The notes: generated from the letters alone by a model not told the origin. Counted from the stretch's first letter, positions 1 to 11,071 are shown. The stretch is DNA of 64,000 bases from Candida dubliniensis CD36 (GCF_000026945.1 NC_012863.1:835501-899500), one strand, 5' to 3'. Numbers and translations are program-made.

Positions 1-1448
1 TATCATTTAATTTATATCATACCATATTAAAATTTAATCAATTTCCCAATCATTTTAATATTAGCTACTTGGAAGGTGGGTTTTATCCATTGAAAAATGA
101 TATTGAAAAATATCATCATCTAATAGATGATTCTGATATTTCCAATAATAATACTAATTTACCTACAATGAATAATAATTCAAAATTACAACATCGTAAA
201 GCCAAAAGTTTATCTGGTTTAACATTACCAACCATAACCAAAACTACATCAATTAGTAATAATCCTCCTACTTCATCATCAATAAATAATGCTTTTTTAC
301 AATCAATTCATAAAAAATCTAATGGTAATAATGAACCAATACTGGAAGAATTACGTAATTATCAATTAAAAATACCTTATAATGATTTACAATATATTCC
401 TAATTGGTTAAATAATGTTCATTTATATGAAAATTTTGAAAAATTAGAAAATTCTGAAAAAACCAGTATCAATAATATCTTCACCAACACTACATCTAAA
501 TTAAATCCTATTAATAAACTTGGTGATAATAATGATGATATTATGTCACCATGTTGTATGTCATGTCAAAAAATTGAATTTAATGTACCTAGAGGAATAG
601 AATATGGTTATAAAAATCGATATAAAAATATTTGGCCTTATGATCATTCAAGAGTTAAGCTAGCAGCAGATGCTGCGACAAGTGCCAAGTCTAACAACAA
701 CAACAACATCATCACCTCATCAACTAATTGTCAACCATTTATTGATGATTATTTTAATGGGAATTTCATTAATACCAATTCAATAATTCCTAATAATCAA
801 TTCACTTATATTGCTACTCAAAAACCTTTAACTTCAACAATTTGTGATTTTTGGAATATAATTAATAATGAAAATATTCAAATTATAATTAATTTAGATT
901 ATGAATCAATTAATTATTTCAATTATCATGAATTTGTTAAATTGGTTCAACCAATATCAAAATATAGTAATAATATTATGAAAGTTTATTTGATTAATGA
1001 AAAGATTTATTATATACAATATTTATCATGGCCAGATTTTGGTATACCACAAGATTATCAAAGTTTTTTACAATTAATAAATTTGAAAAATAAATTAACT
1101 AAACAATTTAATTTGAATAAAAAAATTTTGGTACATTGTTCTGCAGGTTGTGGTCGTACTGGAGTATTTATTACTTTAGATTCTTTAATTCAAGGTATAA
1201 TAAATAATGATAACCTAGAAGAAGAAGAACAGCAACAACAACAACAACAACAACAACAAGATGTGGTTGTTAAATTGTCGGATAAATTTATATATAAAAG
1301 TTCAAAAGATTTAATTTATAAATTAATTCAACATCAAAGAAAACAAAGAATTTCAATGGTACAAAATTATAATCAATTTATTGCTTGTTATGAGATTTTT
1401 ATTAAATTTTTAATCAATTATGAGAAGAGTCAGAGTAACCAGGATTAG
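1..1448 (+). CDS. Protein tyrosine phosphatase (PTP2/PTP3 family), 5' end missing
   Basis: The frame is open from base 3, so the gene starts left of the window; the first in-frame TTG at 69 is not a start. The N-terminal visible part has a YLEGGF motif, typical of the end of a rhodanese/Cdc25-like domain. The catalytic domain follows: a KNRY pTyr loop near 625, a WPDFG loop with the general-acid Asp codon at 1035-1037, and an HCSAGCGRTG P-loop with catalytic Cys codon 1137-1139 and Arg codon 1155-1157. A glutamine run (about 1230-1258) sits between the P-loop and the QRISMVQ Q-loop. Yeast Ptp2/Ptp3 have this layout and dephosphorylate MAP kinases of the HOG and pheromone pathways; that role is inferred from family. 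It converges with RAM1. The CTG at 343 would be read as Ser. Confidence 0.88.
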   Translation, partial: SFNLYHTILKFNQFPNHFNISYLEGGFYPLKNDIEKYHHLIDDSDISNNNTNLPTMNNNSKLQHRKAKSLSGLTLPTITKTTSISNNPPTSSSINNAFLQSIHKKSNGNNEPILEELRNYQLKIPYNDLQYIPNWLNNVHLYENFEKLENSEKTSINNIFTNTTSKLNPINKLGDNNDDIMSPCCMSCQKIEFNVPRGIEYGYKNRYKNIWPYDHSRVKLAADAATSAKSNNNNNIITSSTNCQPFIDDYFNGNFINTNSIIPNNQFTYIATQKPLTSTICDFWNIINNENIQIIINLDYESINYFNYHEFVKLVQPISKYSNNIMKVYLINEKIYYIQYLSWPDFGIPQDYQSFLQLINLKNKLTKQFNLNKKILVHCSAGCGRTGVFITLDSLIQGIINNDNLEEEEQQQQQQQQQQDVVVKLSDKFIYKSSKDLIYKLIQHQRKQRISMVQNYNQFIACYEIFIKFLINYEKSQSNQD

Positions 1449-1695
1449 AATCATTTATTATATATATATATTATTATGCATATACACGTATATAAATAGA
1501 CATTCATTCATTCATTCATTGTTATTTATTTATTGAAATGATATATATTAGTAAATCAAATGACTTTAATGCAAATGCAATGAGTTTAATTACACCAAAA
1601 CTTGGTTCCAATACTTCCAACTAAGTTTAATTGTTACCCCTCTTGTTCAATACATCATCCTTAACATTAACAATTATCATTAAAACATTGACCCT

Positions 1696-3414
1696 TCAAG
1701 TTCTCTGTTTCGAGTTTGGTTTTGGTTTGGAAATTGTTTTCAATCTAAAATATTCATGGCATTTCTTAACAAAATTAATAGGAATTCCAAATACTGGGTG
1801 AATTGGATTTGTGAAATTATCTTCCTCTTCCTTGTTTATATCAATTTGAAATGCTAATGAAAAAGTCTTATCTTGACTAAATTCATAATTATGTTCAAGA
1901 ATACTAAGTCCAGATAAACTATAATTTGTATGATAATAATCAACTTGTTTCCCTGGTTTATCTTTAAATCCTCCTGTTTCTTCTTGGGCTATAATTAATA
2001 AATATTGTTGCAATTTCTCTTCATCAAATATTTTAACACTATGATTAACTTGTCCTTGTGAGCGTACTATCAATTGCAACAAGGGTGATAATCCACCTAT
2101 CCAAAATCCATAACATGCATCCACTAATTTATTAGTTCTCCCATCAACTCCTCCTTCTAATTCATGTTGTCTATAAACACTCCATTCTAATAATTTCCCC
2201 CAATCAATATTAGTAGTGGACAACTCAGAGGAAAACTGTTTCCAATCATTATATAATAAGAAATAACTTGCTAATGCACAATAAGTATAACCTCCATGAG
2301 CTTCAGTATTAGGTATATTACTGAATCCTCCTTCATAAGTTTGACATGAATTAAGCCAATTTTCAACCCCATCAATCAATGGATCAACCAGTTCTATAGA
2401 GTTGTCGTCTTCATAATTGGTAAGATTTAATAAATTTATGATTATCAAGGCACAATAAGTTGATCGAGCATCCATTTCTCCATTTTCATGCATTATAAAT
2501 GATGCCCCACCACTACCAACATTTTTTTTCAAAGTTAATAACCAATCACGAATTAATTCTCTTAAAGAATTTAATAATTCATATTGATCAGTTAAAATTA
2601 ATGTTAATATTGCTGCATATGTCGATGCTAAATGACCCAATTGATTAATCCCACCACCAATCCCATCAAAAACACCACTAGACAGGGTGTCTGGATAATT
2701 TATACATTTAGAAATCTTATCAACAATTAAATCCAATATTGATTGATTGATTTCCAAAGTGGGGTTTTGTATAAGATAATAAGAATTAAGTAACCAATAA
2801 ATCATCCATGAATGATTCACATCTAATACTTGATACCCTGATGACATTGGATTAGTTAATGATGATAAAATATATTTTAAATGAGCATCAATATAAAAAT
2901 GGTTCAACTCGTCCTCATCATTGTCGTCGTCATCATCGTCATCGTCATCGTTGTCATTTTGGGGTTGATGATTATGTGTCTTTGAATAATATTCATTTAA
3001 TATAATCAATTCTAAATCCATTTGTGATTCTACTGTGGGTGAGAAATATTTTGTTATATCAATAATTGGTGATTTATATACATGAAGTTTATCGTTGGGA
3101 TTTGAGTTTGAGTAGAAACTTGTATTAATAGTACAATTAGAATTAAATGATTCAATGATTTGTGATTCATTAGTAAATAATTCTGTGGTTTCAGTAGATA
3201 TCTGGTTGTTGTTATTGTTAATTTTCATAGTTTTTGTCTTAATCTTTGTCTTGGGACTAGTTCTTGTTCTTGTTTTAGTTTTAGTATTAGTTTTAGTTCT
3301 AACTCTGTTGATTGAGCTATTGGAATCGCTGCTAACTGTTGGGGTTTTCCGTTGAGAATTTATAATGTTTAATAAATAATTAATTTTATCATTAGGATCT
3401 TGACTCTGACTCAT
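1696..3414 (-). CDS. RAM1: Protein farnesyltransferase beta subunit
   Basis: 572 residues. Pairs with the alpha subunit Ram2 to farnesylate CaaX proteins such as Ras and mating factor. The prenyltransferase barrel repeats are visible: LGHLASTYAA, the GEMDARSTYCALI segment, YEGGFSNIPNTEAHGGYTYCA, and ELEGGVDGRTNKLVDACYGFW. The zinc ligands are the Asp and Cys of DACYGFW (about residues 432-434) and the His of DYYHTNYSLSG (about 494). The first ~130 residues are low complexity: a Thr-Lys/Thr-Arg alternating run and then an Asp run near residue 160, which makes the protein longer than the usual ~430 residues. Starts at an ATG giving MSQSQDP. Convergent with the phosphatase gene to the left. Confidence 0.95.
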   Translation of the reverse strand: MSQSQDPNDKINYLLNIINSQRKTPTVSSDSNSSINRVRTKTNTKTKTRTRTSPKTKIKTKTMKINNNNNQISTETTELFTNESQIIESFNSNCTINTSFYSNSNPNDKLHVYKSPIIDITKYFSPTVESQMDLELIILNEYYSKTHNHQPQNDNDDDDDDDDDNDEDELNHFYIDAHLKYILSSLTNPMSSGYQVLDVNHSWMIYWLLNSYYLIQNPTLEINQSILDLIVDKISKCINYPDTLSSGVFDGIGGGINQLGHLASTYAAILTLILTDQYELLNSLRELIRDWLLTLKKNVGSGGASFIMHENGEMDARSTYCALIIINLLNLTNYEDDNSIELVDPLIDGVENWLNSCQTYEGGFSNIPNTEAHGGYTYCALASYFLLYNDWKQFSSELSTTNIDWGKLLEWSVYRQHELEGGVDGRTNKLVDACYGFWIGGLSPLLQLIVRSQGQVNHSVKIFDEEKLQQYLLIIAQEETGGFKDKPGKQVDYYHTNYSLSGLSILEHNYEFSQDKTFSLAFQIDINKEEEDNFTNPIHPVFGIPINFVKKCHEYFRLKTISKPKPNSKQRT

Positions 3415-4958
3415 TATTTATACATATCTATTAGTGTTGTTTCAGTGTGGTTAGTTAATGAAAGATATGTGGTGTTTCAACTTTGAAATGATTGAATGAA
3501 TGATTGAATGAATTTGTCGGAAATGAAAAAATAAAATTCTTGCAACCCACTCTCTCTCTCTCTTTCACTCTTCTGAAGCAAAATGAATTCTCATTGGAAA
3601 AAGTTTAATTATGAAACAATCTTCAAACTAAAATTACTTACTTTGTCATAATATACAAAAAAAAGTTTATGAAGTTTTTAAGAAGAATAGGTTATGATAT
3701 TATTATTGAGTATTGGGGGGTGGCAGAGGGTAGATGAAATTACTTGAAATAGCCATGACAATGATAACAACTTATAAGATTGCATATATGTACATAATTT
3801 TGATGATTGATTGTTTTATATTAAATTTCAATTTCAATTTGAAATCTTGATATTATAATAAACACTCCAACCTCAAATTGGTATAAGGTATCATCCAATG
3901 CATTATGATAAAACCCAATATATTCAATCAAAGATAAAAAAAAAAAAAAATACCTTTCAGTACTATCATAACAGACAATACAGCCCATTTCAAAGATAAA
4001 TTAATCCTTTTACATTGATATTTATATCTTGTAGTCATACGTTAACTGTCAAATTGTTTCATGGTTTCAAAAAGTGTCGATAAAACTTCCCACTGAAGTT
4101 ATCTCCATAATCGGTGCGTATATTACCAGAGTCATTATTACTTCTCATCAATAAGAAACATAGTTGTTTCTATGGTTTTGTCAAATGTAAATATTATTAC
4201 ATACACGGGCCAACACTAAGACAAGTATTGGTTTCTCCAATGGCACCAATACGCAAAAGAGAGTTGTTGTCCGTAGAAATAACGTGGGCTGCTTTGAAAA
4301 TGTTTCCCATAAAGAACAATCTCTGAGTATTAACGGTTAATATTCCCTTATCAAGGCTTTAACAGTAGTAGTAATATTTTCTTGAGTGACAAGTGTGAGG
4401 TAGCAATCAACTTTGAACCTGGTTCATATCAATCTTGTTTTTCAGTGGGAGTAGCAAAAAGAAGCTTGAAATGTTGTATTAAAACAAGTAGCATAAACTG
4501 TTTCATCAATAGAAAAACTCAAGATAACTTGAAAAAAAGAAAACTTGGTCTTCTTCTTCTTCTTCTTCTTTATATGTTGGTGGTTTTGATAATGCGTTAT
4601 CAATTGTAAGATAGAAATCACGTGATGTATAATTTCTGGTGCAGGAATTTTTTAGCCAAAATCACACTCAAGCCAACAAGAAATATTGGTTTGACAAATC
4701 TCACATTATATTATAAATTTGTTTCTTTAAAGATTTAAAAACATCAGTAACTGGTTTAATAATTCATATTTGTTTATGTATAATAGTGTAAAGCAATACT
4801 AAAGGTTAAGGTACTGAATATTTTTAATTTATTTAAATCAATTAAGGAATCGCCACAGGAAAAGTCTTAATTCAAGCCCAACCCCCACCCCCAGTTTCCT
4901 TCAAACAAAGAAATTTATAATCTCAATTATACCATCCTGAATTAAACAAACAAAGAAT
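3415..4958. other. Intergenic region between RAM1 and the UBX gene
   Basis: Divergent promoter region of about 1.5 kb, with homopolymer A, CT and CTT microsatellites. A CACGTG E-box flanked as TCACGTGAT lies at 4619-4624, a Cbf1-type site, and a CCCCAC-rich stretch lies near 4880. A short minus-strand frame at 4197-4358 looks protein-like but is too short to call. Confidence 0.6.
4619..4624. promoter_or_regulatory. CACGTG E-box upstream of UBX gene
   Basis: CACGTG in a TCACGTGAT context, about 335 bases before the UBX gene ATG. This is the classical Cbf1/bHLH core; binding is inferred only. Confidence 0.35.
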
Positions 4959-6617
4959 ATGTCATCATCGATATCTGATTGGATCGGGAGTTTTTTCCAA
5001 CCATCAACAACTTATCAAAGAGTTGGGAATAATAGTAATACTAATATACCAGGATCTTTCCCCACTGAAGAATCAAATTCACCATTGCCATCATCAAGAA
5101 TCAATTCAGTATTCAATTCACAAACAATAAATTCAACTTTCCGTAATTTATCTTCTTGGCTTAATTATTTATTAATTCAACCATTGATTATTATCATATT
5201 AATAATATTTCGAATATTATCCACGATTATTAATGTTATTTATTTTCAAAATCAATCAACTTCAATAGTGAATGGGAGTGGCAGTAGAGATAGTATTACA
5301 AACAATAATAATAGTCGATATGAAATTGTCGATCCAGTGGCTAAAGCTAGTAAATTTATTAGAGATTTGGAAGATAATTTACAACCACCACTGATTTTGC
5401 AAGGGAATAATACTAATGGTGGTAGTGGTGGAAATGTGGTTAATGATACACACTCACCGGTAACACTGGCAACTGGTACAGCAACAGCAACAGCAACAGC
5501 AACAGCCACCACAATATCTGCTAGTGAAAGATTGCCACCATTTTTCCAAGGAAGTTATACTCAAGCATTATATATGGCTACGAAAAGAGGGAAATTTTTA
5601 TTTGTTTATTTAACTAATCCTCATAATGAAAATGCTAATGGAATTTTCAATAATATTATTACCAATGAAATGTTTTTAAAAATTTTCCAAACTAATGAAA
5701 ATATAATTATATGGGGAGGAGATTTAACTAATCCTGAAGCTTATCAATTAGCCAATAGTCTTGCGGTTACTAAATTTCCATTTTTAGGATTATTATGTTT
5801 GACAAGATCACTGAAAATGACTCCTGAAGGACCAAGGAAAACTGCTAGTAAATTATCATTAGTTAGTAAAATCCAAGGGAATATAATTAATAATCATAAT
5901 TCAAGACAATTTCAAACCCAAAATGGAAATGTTGATGATGGTGATGGTGATGATGATAATAATAATTTTGTATCAGTGGCTAATGAATTGATTAAAAAGA
6001 AATTTTTAACGAAAATTACTAAATATTCTCCAGAATTAAATTTAATTCGTCAAGAATTACAAGATAAATATATGAGTCAAATATTATTAAAACAACAAGA
6101 ATTAAATTATCAAAAATCATTACAAGCTGATAAATTGAAAAAACAACAGAAACAATATGATACATTATCTAAACAATATTTAATTTATCAATTAGATAGA
6201 TTTGAAAAATATTTAACCAAAGATCAAACGAGTAATGATGGTAATAATATAGCAAGAATTGCTATTAAATTAACTAATGGGACTAGAGTCACAGGGTATT
6301 TCCCATCGGATAATTCCATTGAAGATATATTTATATTTGTTGAATTAATTAATCGAGGTTATTTAAATCCAATTTCTACTTCAACTACAACTACAACTAC
6401 AACCCCCCATCATTCAGTGATTTCAACATTAACTGAATCTCAAGCATTAATAAAATTTAAAAATTTTAAATTAATTTATAAATTTAAATTATTATCACCA
6501 TTACCTCCCAAAATTTGTTTAAATGATGAATTATCTAAAGATATTATCATGAAAATTAATCAATTTGATATAATTTATCCAAATGGTTTATTAATAGTTG
6601 AAGATATACAAAATTAA
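4959..6617 (+). CDS. UBX-domain membrane protein, FAF2/UBXD8 - Ubx3/Ucp10 type
   Basis: 552 residues starting at an ATG (MSSSISDWIG). A hydrophobic stretch at about residues 66-95, rich in Ile/Leu, could form a membrane hairpin. A UAS (thioredoxin-like) domain follows at about 190-285 and includes GKFLFVYLTNP and ITNEMFLKIF. A Gln/Lys-rich coiled coil lies at about 365-425, and the C-terminal 120 residues form a UBX fold (RIAIKLTNGTRVTGYF; LLSPLPPK). This order matches proteins that recruit Cdc48/p97 to ER or lipid-droplet substrates for degradation. The N-terminal UBA is not obvious. An Ala-Thr dipeptide run (about residues 168-186) and Asn/Thr runs are low complexity. S. cerevisiae Ubx2 is an alternative assignment. 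Confidence 0.85.
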   Translation: MSSSISDWIGSFFQPSTTYQRVGNNSNTNIPGSFPTEESNSPLPSSRINSVFNSQTINSTFRNLSSWLNYLLIQPLIIIILIIFRILSTIINVIYFQNQSTSIVNGSGSRDSITNNNNSRYEIVDPVAKASKFIRDLEDNLQPPLILQGNNTNGGSGGNVVNDTHSPVTLATGTATATATATATTISASERLPPFFQGSYTQALYMATKRGKFLFVYLTNPHNENANGIFNNIITNEMFLKIFQTNENIIIWGGDLTNPEAYQLANSLAVTKFPFLGLLCLTRSLKMTPEGPRKTASKLSLVSKIQGNIINNHNSRQFQTQNGNVDDGDGDDDNNNFVSVANELIKKKFLTKITKYSPELNLIRQELQDKYMSQILLKQQELNYQKSLQADKLKKQQKQYDTLSKQYLIYQLDRFEKYLTKDQTSNDGNNIARIAIKLTNGTRVTGYFPSDNSIEDIFIFVELINRGYLNPISTSTTTTTTTPHHSVISTLTESQALIKFKNFKLIYKFKLLSPLPPKICLNDELSKDIIMKINQFDIIYPNGLLIVEDIQN

Positions 6618-6657
6618 TTAATTAAATAATCTATATATATATATATATATAGTATAA

Positions 6658-7149
6658 CTATTTCTTTTTAATCTTATTAGTGGTACTACTACTGTTACCA
6701 CCGGTATGACTTTTCTTTTTATCTTTCTTTTTTTTCAATCCCATAAAACCAGTTTTTAATATTTGAATATATTGATCCCAAAATTCATTCAATTGATTTA
6801 TTTCAACCACCGTTGATATTTTAACTCTTTCTTTTTCTTTATTGATGGTTTTGGTTTTGGTTTTGGTTTTACTTTTATTATCACTTGAATTCATTGATAA
6901 TCTAATTAATAAAGGATATTTCGAATCATTATTAATCGTATTGGTGGTTGTGTTTGTCGTGGTGGTTTTTGGATGTGGGGTGATTACATTGGTTGGCAAA
7001 TCATTTATACCTTCTTCTGTAGTTGTTATTGATGATGATGATGATGATGATAATCTCTTTTGAGTTAAATATATTGATGATTTACCATTATTTGATTGGG
7101 TCAAAGTTTCCACTTGTTTCAAAAATTGTGAATTATCCAATCTTGTCAT
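6658..7149 (-). CDS. SRP14: Signal recognition particle subunit Srp14
   Basis: 163 residues, ATG start MTRLDNSQF. The N-terminal SNNGKSSIYLTQKRL strand and the C-terminal LNEFWDQYIQILKTGFMGLKKK segment are the conserved Srp14 Alu-domain fold, ending in a basic tail. Between them lies an inserted low-complexity Ser/Thr run and a KTKTKTK repeat produced by an AAAACC hexamer. Srp14 binds the Alu part of SRP RNA and retards translation elongation. Tail-to-tail with the UBX gene, only about 40 bases between the stops. Confidence 0.85.
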   Translation of the reverse strand: MTRLDNSQFLKQVETLTQSNNGKSSIYLTQKRLSSSSSSSITTTEEGINDLPTNVITPHPKTTTTNTTTNTINNDSKYPLLIRLSMNSSDNKSKTKTKTKTINKEKERVKISTVVEINQLNEFWDQYIQILKTGFMGLKKKKDKKKSHTGGNSSSTTNKIKKK

Positions 7150-7537
7150 AATTCTTTAAGGAGATTTGTTTATTTGTTTTAATTGTAATCTATTCAAATG
7201 TAAGGAATGAACCGATTGGTATGAGTTTCTTGTTTATATGTGGTATTAAACTAATATGTGGAATTGGAAAGGGAAAAAAAAAAAAAAATTTTTCTTTCAA
7301 CACTGAACCAAAAAAAAAAAAAAAATATCCAAACTTGTCTTAAAATCCAGTTCAAAATGTGAAAAACACCATCTTATCCATACCAATCTATTCATACCTT
7401 ATAATAAATATTATTATTATTATTATTATTAAACCTATTAAACCTTTTAAAAAAAGCAAAAATCAATCAATCAATAAATCATATTACAATATTTTTTCTA
7501 CTATTTTCTCTCTCTCTCTAATTTTACATACTACTTC
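7150..7537. other. Spacer between PYC2 3' end and SRP14 start
   Basis: 388 bases acting as SRP14 promoter and PYC2 terminator region, both genes on the minus strand. Contains two A-runs near 7276 and 7310 and an ATT triplet repeat near 7405-7430; no gene seen. Confidence 0.6.
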
Positions 7538-10500
7538 CTAATGAATACTGGTGATTAAATCATTAGCATCAACTGAATCACCTTCATGAATCAAAATATC
7601 ACCAATTTCTCCAGAACAAGGAGCACTAATAACCATTTCCATTTTCATAGCTGATAATACGGCAATTGGATCACCTTTAGCAATTTGTTGATGTTTATGA
7701 GCTCTAATTTCAATTACTACACCAGCCATTGGTGCACCAACTTCATTTGGTAATGAAGCTTTTGGTCTAGTTTTCAGTTCAACAGAAACAGTTTTATCTT
7801 CCACTGAAACTGATCTCATTTCACCATTTAATTCGAAAAATACTTCTCTAGTACCAGTTTTATCAGAAACATCCCCAACAGCCATTAATTTAATAATTAA
7901 TGTTTTACCTTGTTCAATATCAACGGTTAATTCTTCACCAATATTACATGGTTTAAGGAAATATCTAGTTGGTAATACTGATAAATCACCATATTTATCA
8001 ACAATTTTTCTAAATTGTTCAAATACTTTAGGATACATAACATAAGAAGCAATATCAGTTTCAGTGATTTGAGTTCCATAACGTGATGTTAATTCTTCTT
8101 TAATGGCAGTAAAATCAACTGGTGGTAAAGTTAATCCTGGTCTTTGATCTAATTTTTGACGTTTATTACCCAAAATATTAGTTCTTAATGGTTCAGGAAA
8201 TCCTCCATATGGTGTCCCCATTAATCCTTGGAAAAAATCTAATACTGAATCAGGGAAATCTAATTCTGATGCTAATCTATTAACATCTTCTTCTGTTAAA
8301 GTATTACTCACCATAAATTGAGCTAAATCTCCAACAACTTTTGATGTTGGAGTGACTTTAACTAAATCACCTAATATTTGATTAGCAATTTTATAAGTTT
8401 CTTTAGTTTGAACCCATTTAGTACCTAAACCTAATTGTTGAGCTTGAAATAATAAATTAGTTAATTGACCTCCAGGAATTTCATGTTGATAAACTTCAGG
8501 ATCAGGTCCTTTCAAATCAGCATCAAAACATGAATATAATAATCTCATTTGAGCCCAATAATTATCTAATTCTCTAATCATAGATTCTGAAAGTCCAGTT
8601 TCAATAGATCCTTCTAATGAAGCTAAAATGGCACTAATTGAAGGTTGAGAAGTTAATCCTGACATTGAATTTGAAGCAGCATCAACAACATCAGCTCCAG
8701 CAATAGCACTTGCTGTCATTGATGCAACACCAGTACCAGCAGAATCATGAGTATGAACATGAATTGGTAAATCAGGATAACGATTTCTAATTTCTCCAAT
8801 TAATAATTTAGCAGCTGCTGGTTTTAAAGTACCAGCCATATCTTTAATTCCTAAGAAATGAGTACCCATTTTAACAATTTCATCAACAACATTTAAATAA
8901 TATTGTAAATTATATTTTTTACCTGGTTTCATCATATCACCAGAATAACAAACAGTAGCTTCCACTACTCCACCAGCTTTTTTAACAGCATCCATCCCCA
9001 CTTTTAATTGATCTAAATCATTTAATGCATCAAATACTCGGAAAATATCCACTCCATTGTCTTTAGCTTCTTTAACAAATTGATCAATAGCATTATCTGG
9101 TAATGATGAATAAGCAACACCATTTGCACCTCTTAAAAGCATTTGGAAAGGGATATTGGGTACTAAAGCTCTTAATTTTCTTAATCTAGCCCATGGATCT
9201 TCATAAAGAAATCTCATACAAACATCAAAAGTGGCTCCACCCCAACATTCTAATGAAAAAGCTCCTTTTAATGCATGAGCTGTAGTGGGAGCAATATTTA
9301 ATAAATCAATGGTTCTAACTCTAGTGGCTAATAATGATTGATGAGCATCTCTCCAAGTAGTATCAGTAATTAAAGTACCATTAAATTGTCGAACTTTTTT
9401 AGCAAATACTTCAGGACCTTCTTCAAGTAATACTTGTCTCCAACCACGAGGTGGAGGAGTATGATCAACATCAATAGTAATACCAGTTTTAGGTTCATGA
9501 ATCTCTGGAATAATAGCATCAGTATCTAATTTAGGATACCCCACTTGACCTTTAATTGATGATCCATTAACAACAAGATCAGCCAAATATAATAACATTT
9601 TCGTGGCTCTATTTTGAGAACTAATCATTTGGAAAAGTGATGGAGTATCATCGATAAAAGTTGTCCAACAATCACCAGTAATAAATATTTCATTAGTTAA
9701 AAGTGCTAATAAAAATGGAATATTAGTTTTAACACCTCTAATTCTAAATTCAATTAAAGCTCTCAACATTTTTCTTCGAGCAATTTCATAAGTTGAACCG
9801 GAACAAGAACATTTAACTAACATTGAATCATAATGAGGAGAAATAATTGATCCAACAAATCCATTACCACCATCTAATCTAACTCCATTACCACCAGCTG
9901 ATCTATAAACTTCAATTTTACCAGTATCAGGTTGGAAATTTTTAGTTGGATCTTCAGTAGTAATTCTACATTGAATAGCAAAACCTCTAGTAGTGATTTT
10001 ATCTTGTAATAATCCCAATTGTTGTAATGAAGCTCCAGCAGCAATTTGAATTTGAGCAGCAACAATATCAACACCAGTGATTTCTTCAGTAATAGTATGT
10101 TCAACTTGAATTCTTGGATTAATTTCAATAAAATAATGTCTATTTTGTTCATCAACTAAAAATTCGGCGGTACCGGCATTTCTATAATTGGCACTTTTAG
10201 CTAATTTAACGGCATCAGTTAAAATGGCATCACGAACCAGTTTAGGTAAATTTTTCGCTGGAGCAATTTCAACAACTTTTTGATGTCTTCTTTGTACTGA
10301 ACAATCTCTTTCAAATAAATGAATGACATTACCATAATTATCAGCTAATAATTGAACTTCAATATGTTTTGGTTTATCTAAAAATCTTTCAATAAAACGA
10401 GTACCATTACCAAAAGCAGTTTTAGCTTCTGAAGTTGCTCGTTTAAAAGCATCTTCAATATCATCACCTTCACGAACAACTCTCATACCTCTACCACCAC

Positions 10501-11071
10501 CACCAAATGCTGCTTTAATAATAACTGGTAATCCATATTTTTCAACAAATTTTTTTGCTTCATCAACTGATTCAATAGGACCAGGAGTACCAGGAACTAC
10601 GGGGACATTATTTTCAAGAGCTAAAGTTCTAGCACTAACTTTATCACCAACAGAATCAATAGTTTTATAAGATGGACCAATCCAAATTAATCCATTTTCT
10701 TCAACTTTTTTAGCAAATTCACTATTTTCTGAAAGGAAACCATAACCGGGATGAATCATATTAACATTATGTTTTAAAGCAATTTGAATAATTTCATCAA
10801 TTTGTAAATAAGCTCCAACAGGAGAAAATTGACCTTTTTTACCAATAACATAAGATTCATCAGCTTTTAAACGATGCATAGATAATCTATCTTCATGAGA
10901 ATAAATGGCAACGGTTTGCATAGATAATTCATGAGCAGTTCTAAAAATTCTAATGGGGATTTCCCCTCTATTGGCTACTAATATTTTATTCATTGGACCT
11001 AAAACAGTGGATTCTCTTCTCATTTGATTAATTCTTGCATCTTGACTAGTTGCCTTTTGAAGAGATGTCAT
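7538..11071 (-). CDS. PYC2: Pyruvate carboxylase
   Basis: 1177 residues, the normal length for a single-chain yeast enzyme. Converts pyruvate to oxaloacetate with ATP and bicarbonate in the cytosol, feeding gluconeogenesis and replenishing the TCA cycle. Biotin carboxylase domain (about 28-480) begins KILVANRGEIPIRIFR and has the ATP-grasp glycine loop GGGGRGMR. The carboxyltransferase TIM barrel (about 560-850) carries DTTWRDAHQSLLATR, and the C-terminal biotinyl domain has AMKMEM with the biotin Lys at about 1143. The leader next to the ATG has repeated CCCCTTCA-type motifs (minus strand), resembling stress or glucose-repressor sites. Codon use is strongly biased, as expected of an abundant enzyme. 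Confidence 0.97.
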   Translation of the reverse strand: MTSLQKATSQDARINQMRRESTVLGPMNKILVANRGEIPIRIFRTAHELSMQTVAIYSHEDRLSMHRLKADESYVIGKKGQFSPVGAYLQIDEIIQIALKHNVNMIHPGYGFLSENSEFAKKVEENGLIWIGPSYKTIDSVGDKVSARTLALENNVPVVPGTPGPIESVDEAKKFVEKYGLPVIIKAAFGGGGRGMRVVREGDDIEDAFKRATSEAKTAFGNGTRFIERFLDKPKHIEVQLLADNYGNVIHLFERDCSVQRRHQKVVEIAPAKNLPKLVRDAILTDAVKLAKSANYRNAGTAEFLVDEQNRHYFIEINPRIQVEHTITEEITGVDIVAAQIQIAAGASLQQLGLLQDKITTRGFAIQCRITTEDPTKNFQPDTGKIEVYRSAGGNGVRLDGGNGFVGSIISPHYDSMLVKCSCSGSTYEIARRKMLRALIEFRIRGVKTNIPFLLALLTNEIFITGDCWTTFIDDTPSLFQMISSQNRATKMLLYLADLVVNGSSIKGQVGYPKLDTDAIIPEIHEPKTGITIDVDHTPPPRGWRQVLLEEGPEVFAKKVRQFNGTLITDTTWRDAHQSLLATRVRTIDLLNIAPTTAHALKGAFSLECWGGATFDVCMRFLYEDPWARLRKLRALVPNIPFQMLLRGANGVAYSSLPDNAIDQFVKEAKDNGVDIFRVFDALNDLDQLKVGMDAVKKAGGVVEATVCYSGDMMKPGKKYNLQYYLNVVDEIVKMGTHFLGIKDMAGTLKPAAAKLLIGEIRNRYPDLPIHVHTHDSAGTGVASMTASAIAGADVVDAASNSMSGLTSQPSISAILASLEGSIETGLSESMIRELDNYWAQMRLLYSCFDADLKGPDPEVYQHEIPGGQLTNLLFQAQQLGLGTKWVQTKETYKIANQILGDLVKVTPTSKVVGDLAQFMVSNTLTEEDVNRLASELDFPDSVLDFFQGLMGTPYGGFPEPLRTNILGNKRQKLDQRPGLTLPPVDFTAIKEELTSRYGTQITETDIASYVMYPKVFEQFRKIVDKYGDLSVLPTRYFLKPCNIGEELTVDIEQGKTLIIKLMAVGDVSDKTGTREVFFELNGEMRSVSVEDKTVSVELKTRPKASLPNEVGAPMAGVVIEIRAHKHQQIAKGDPIAVLSAMKMEMVISAPCSGEIGDILIHEGDSVDANDLITSIH

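Noticed and set aside
9874..10155. 93-residue minus frame inside PYC2
   Set aside because: Out-of-frame shadow of the highly biased PYC2 codons.
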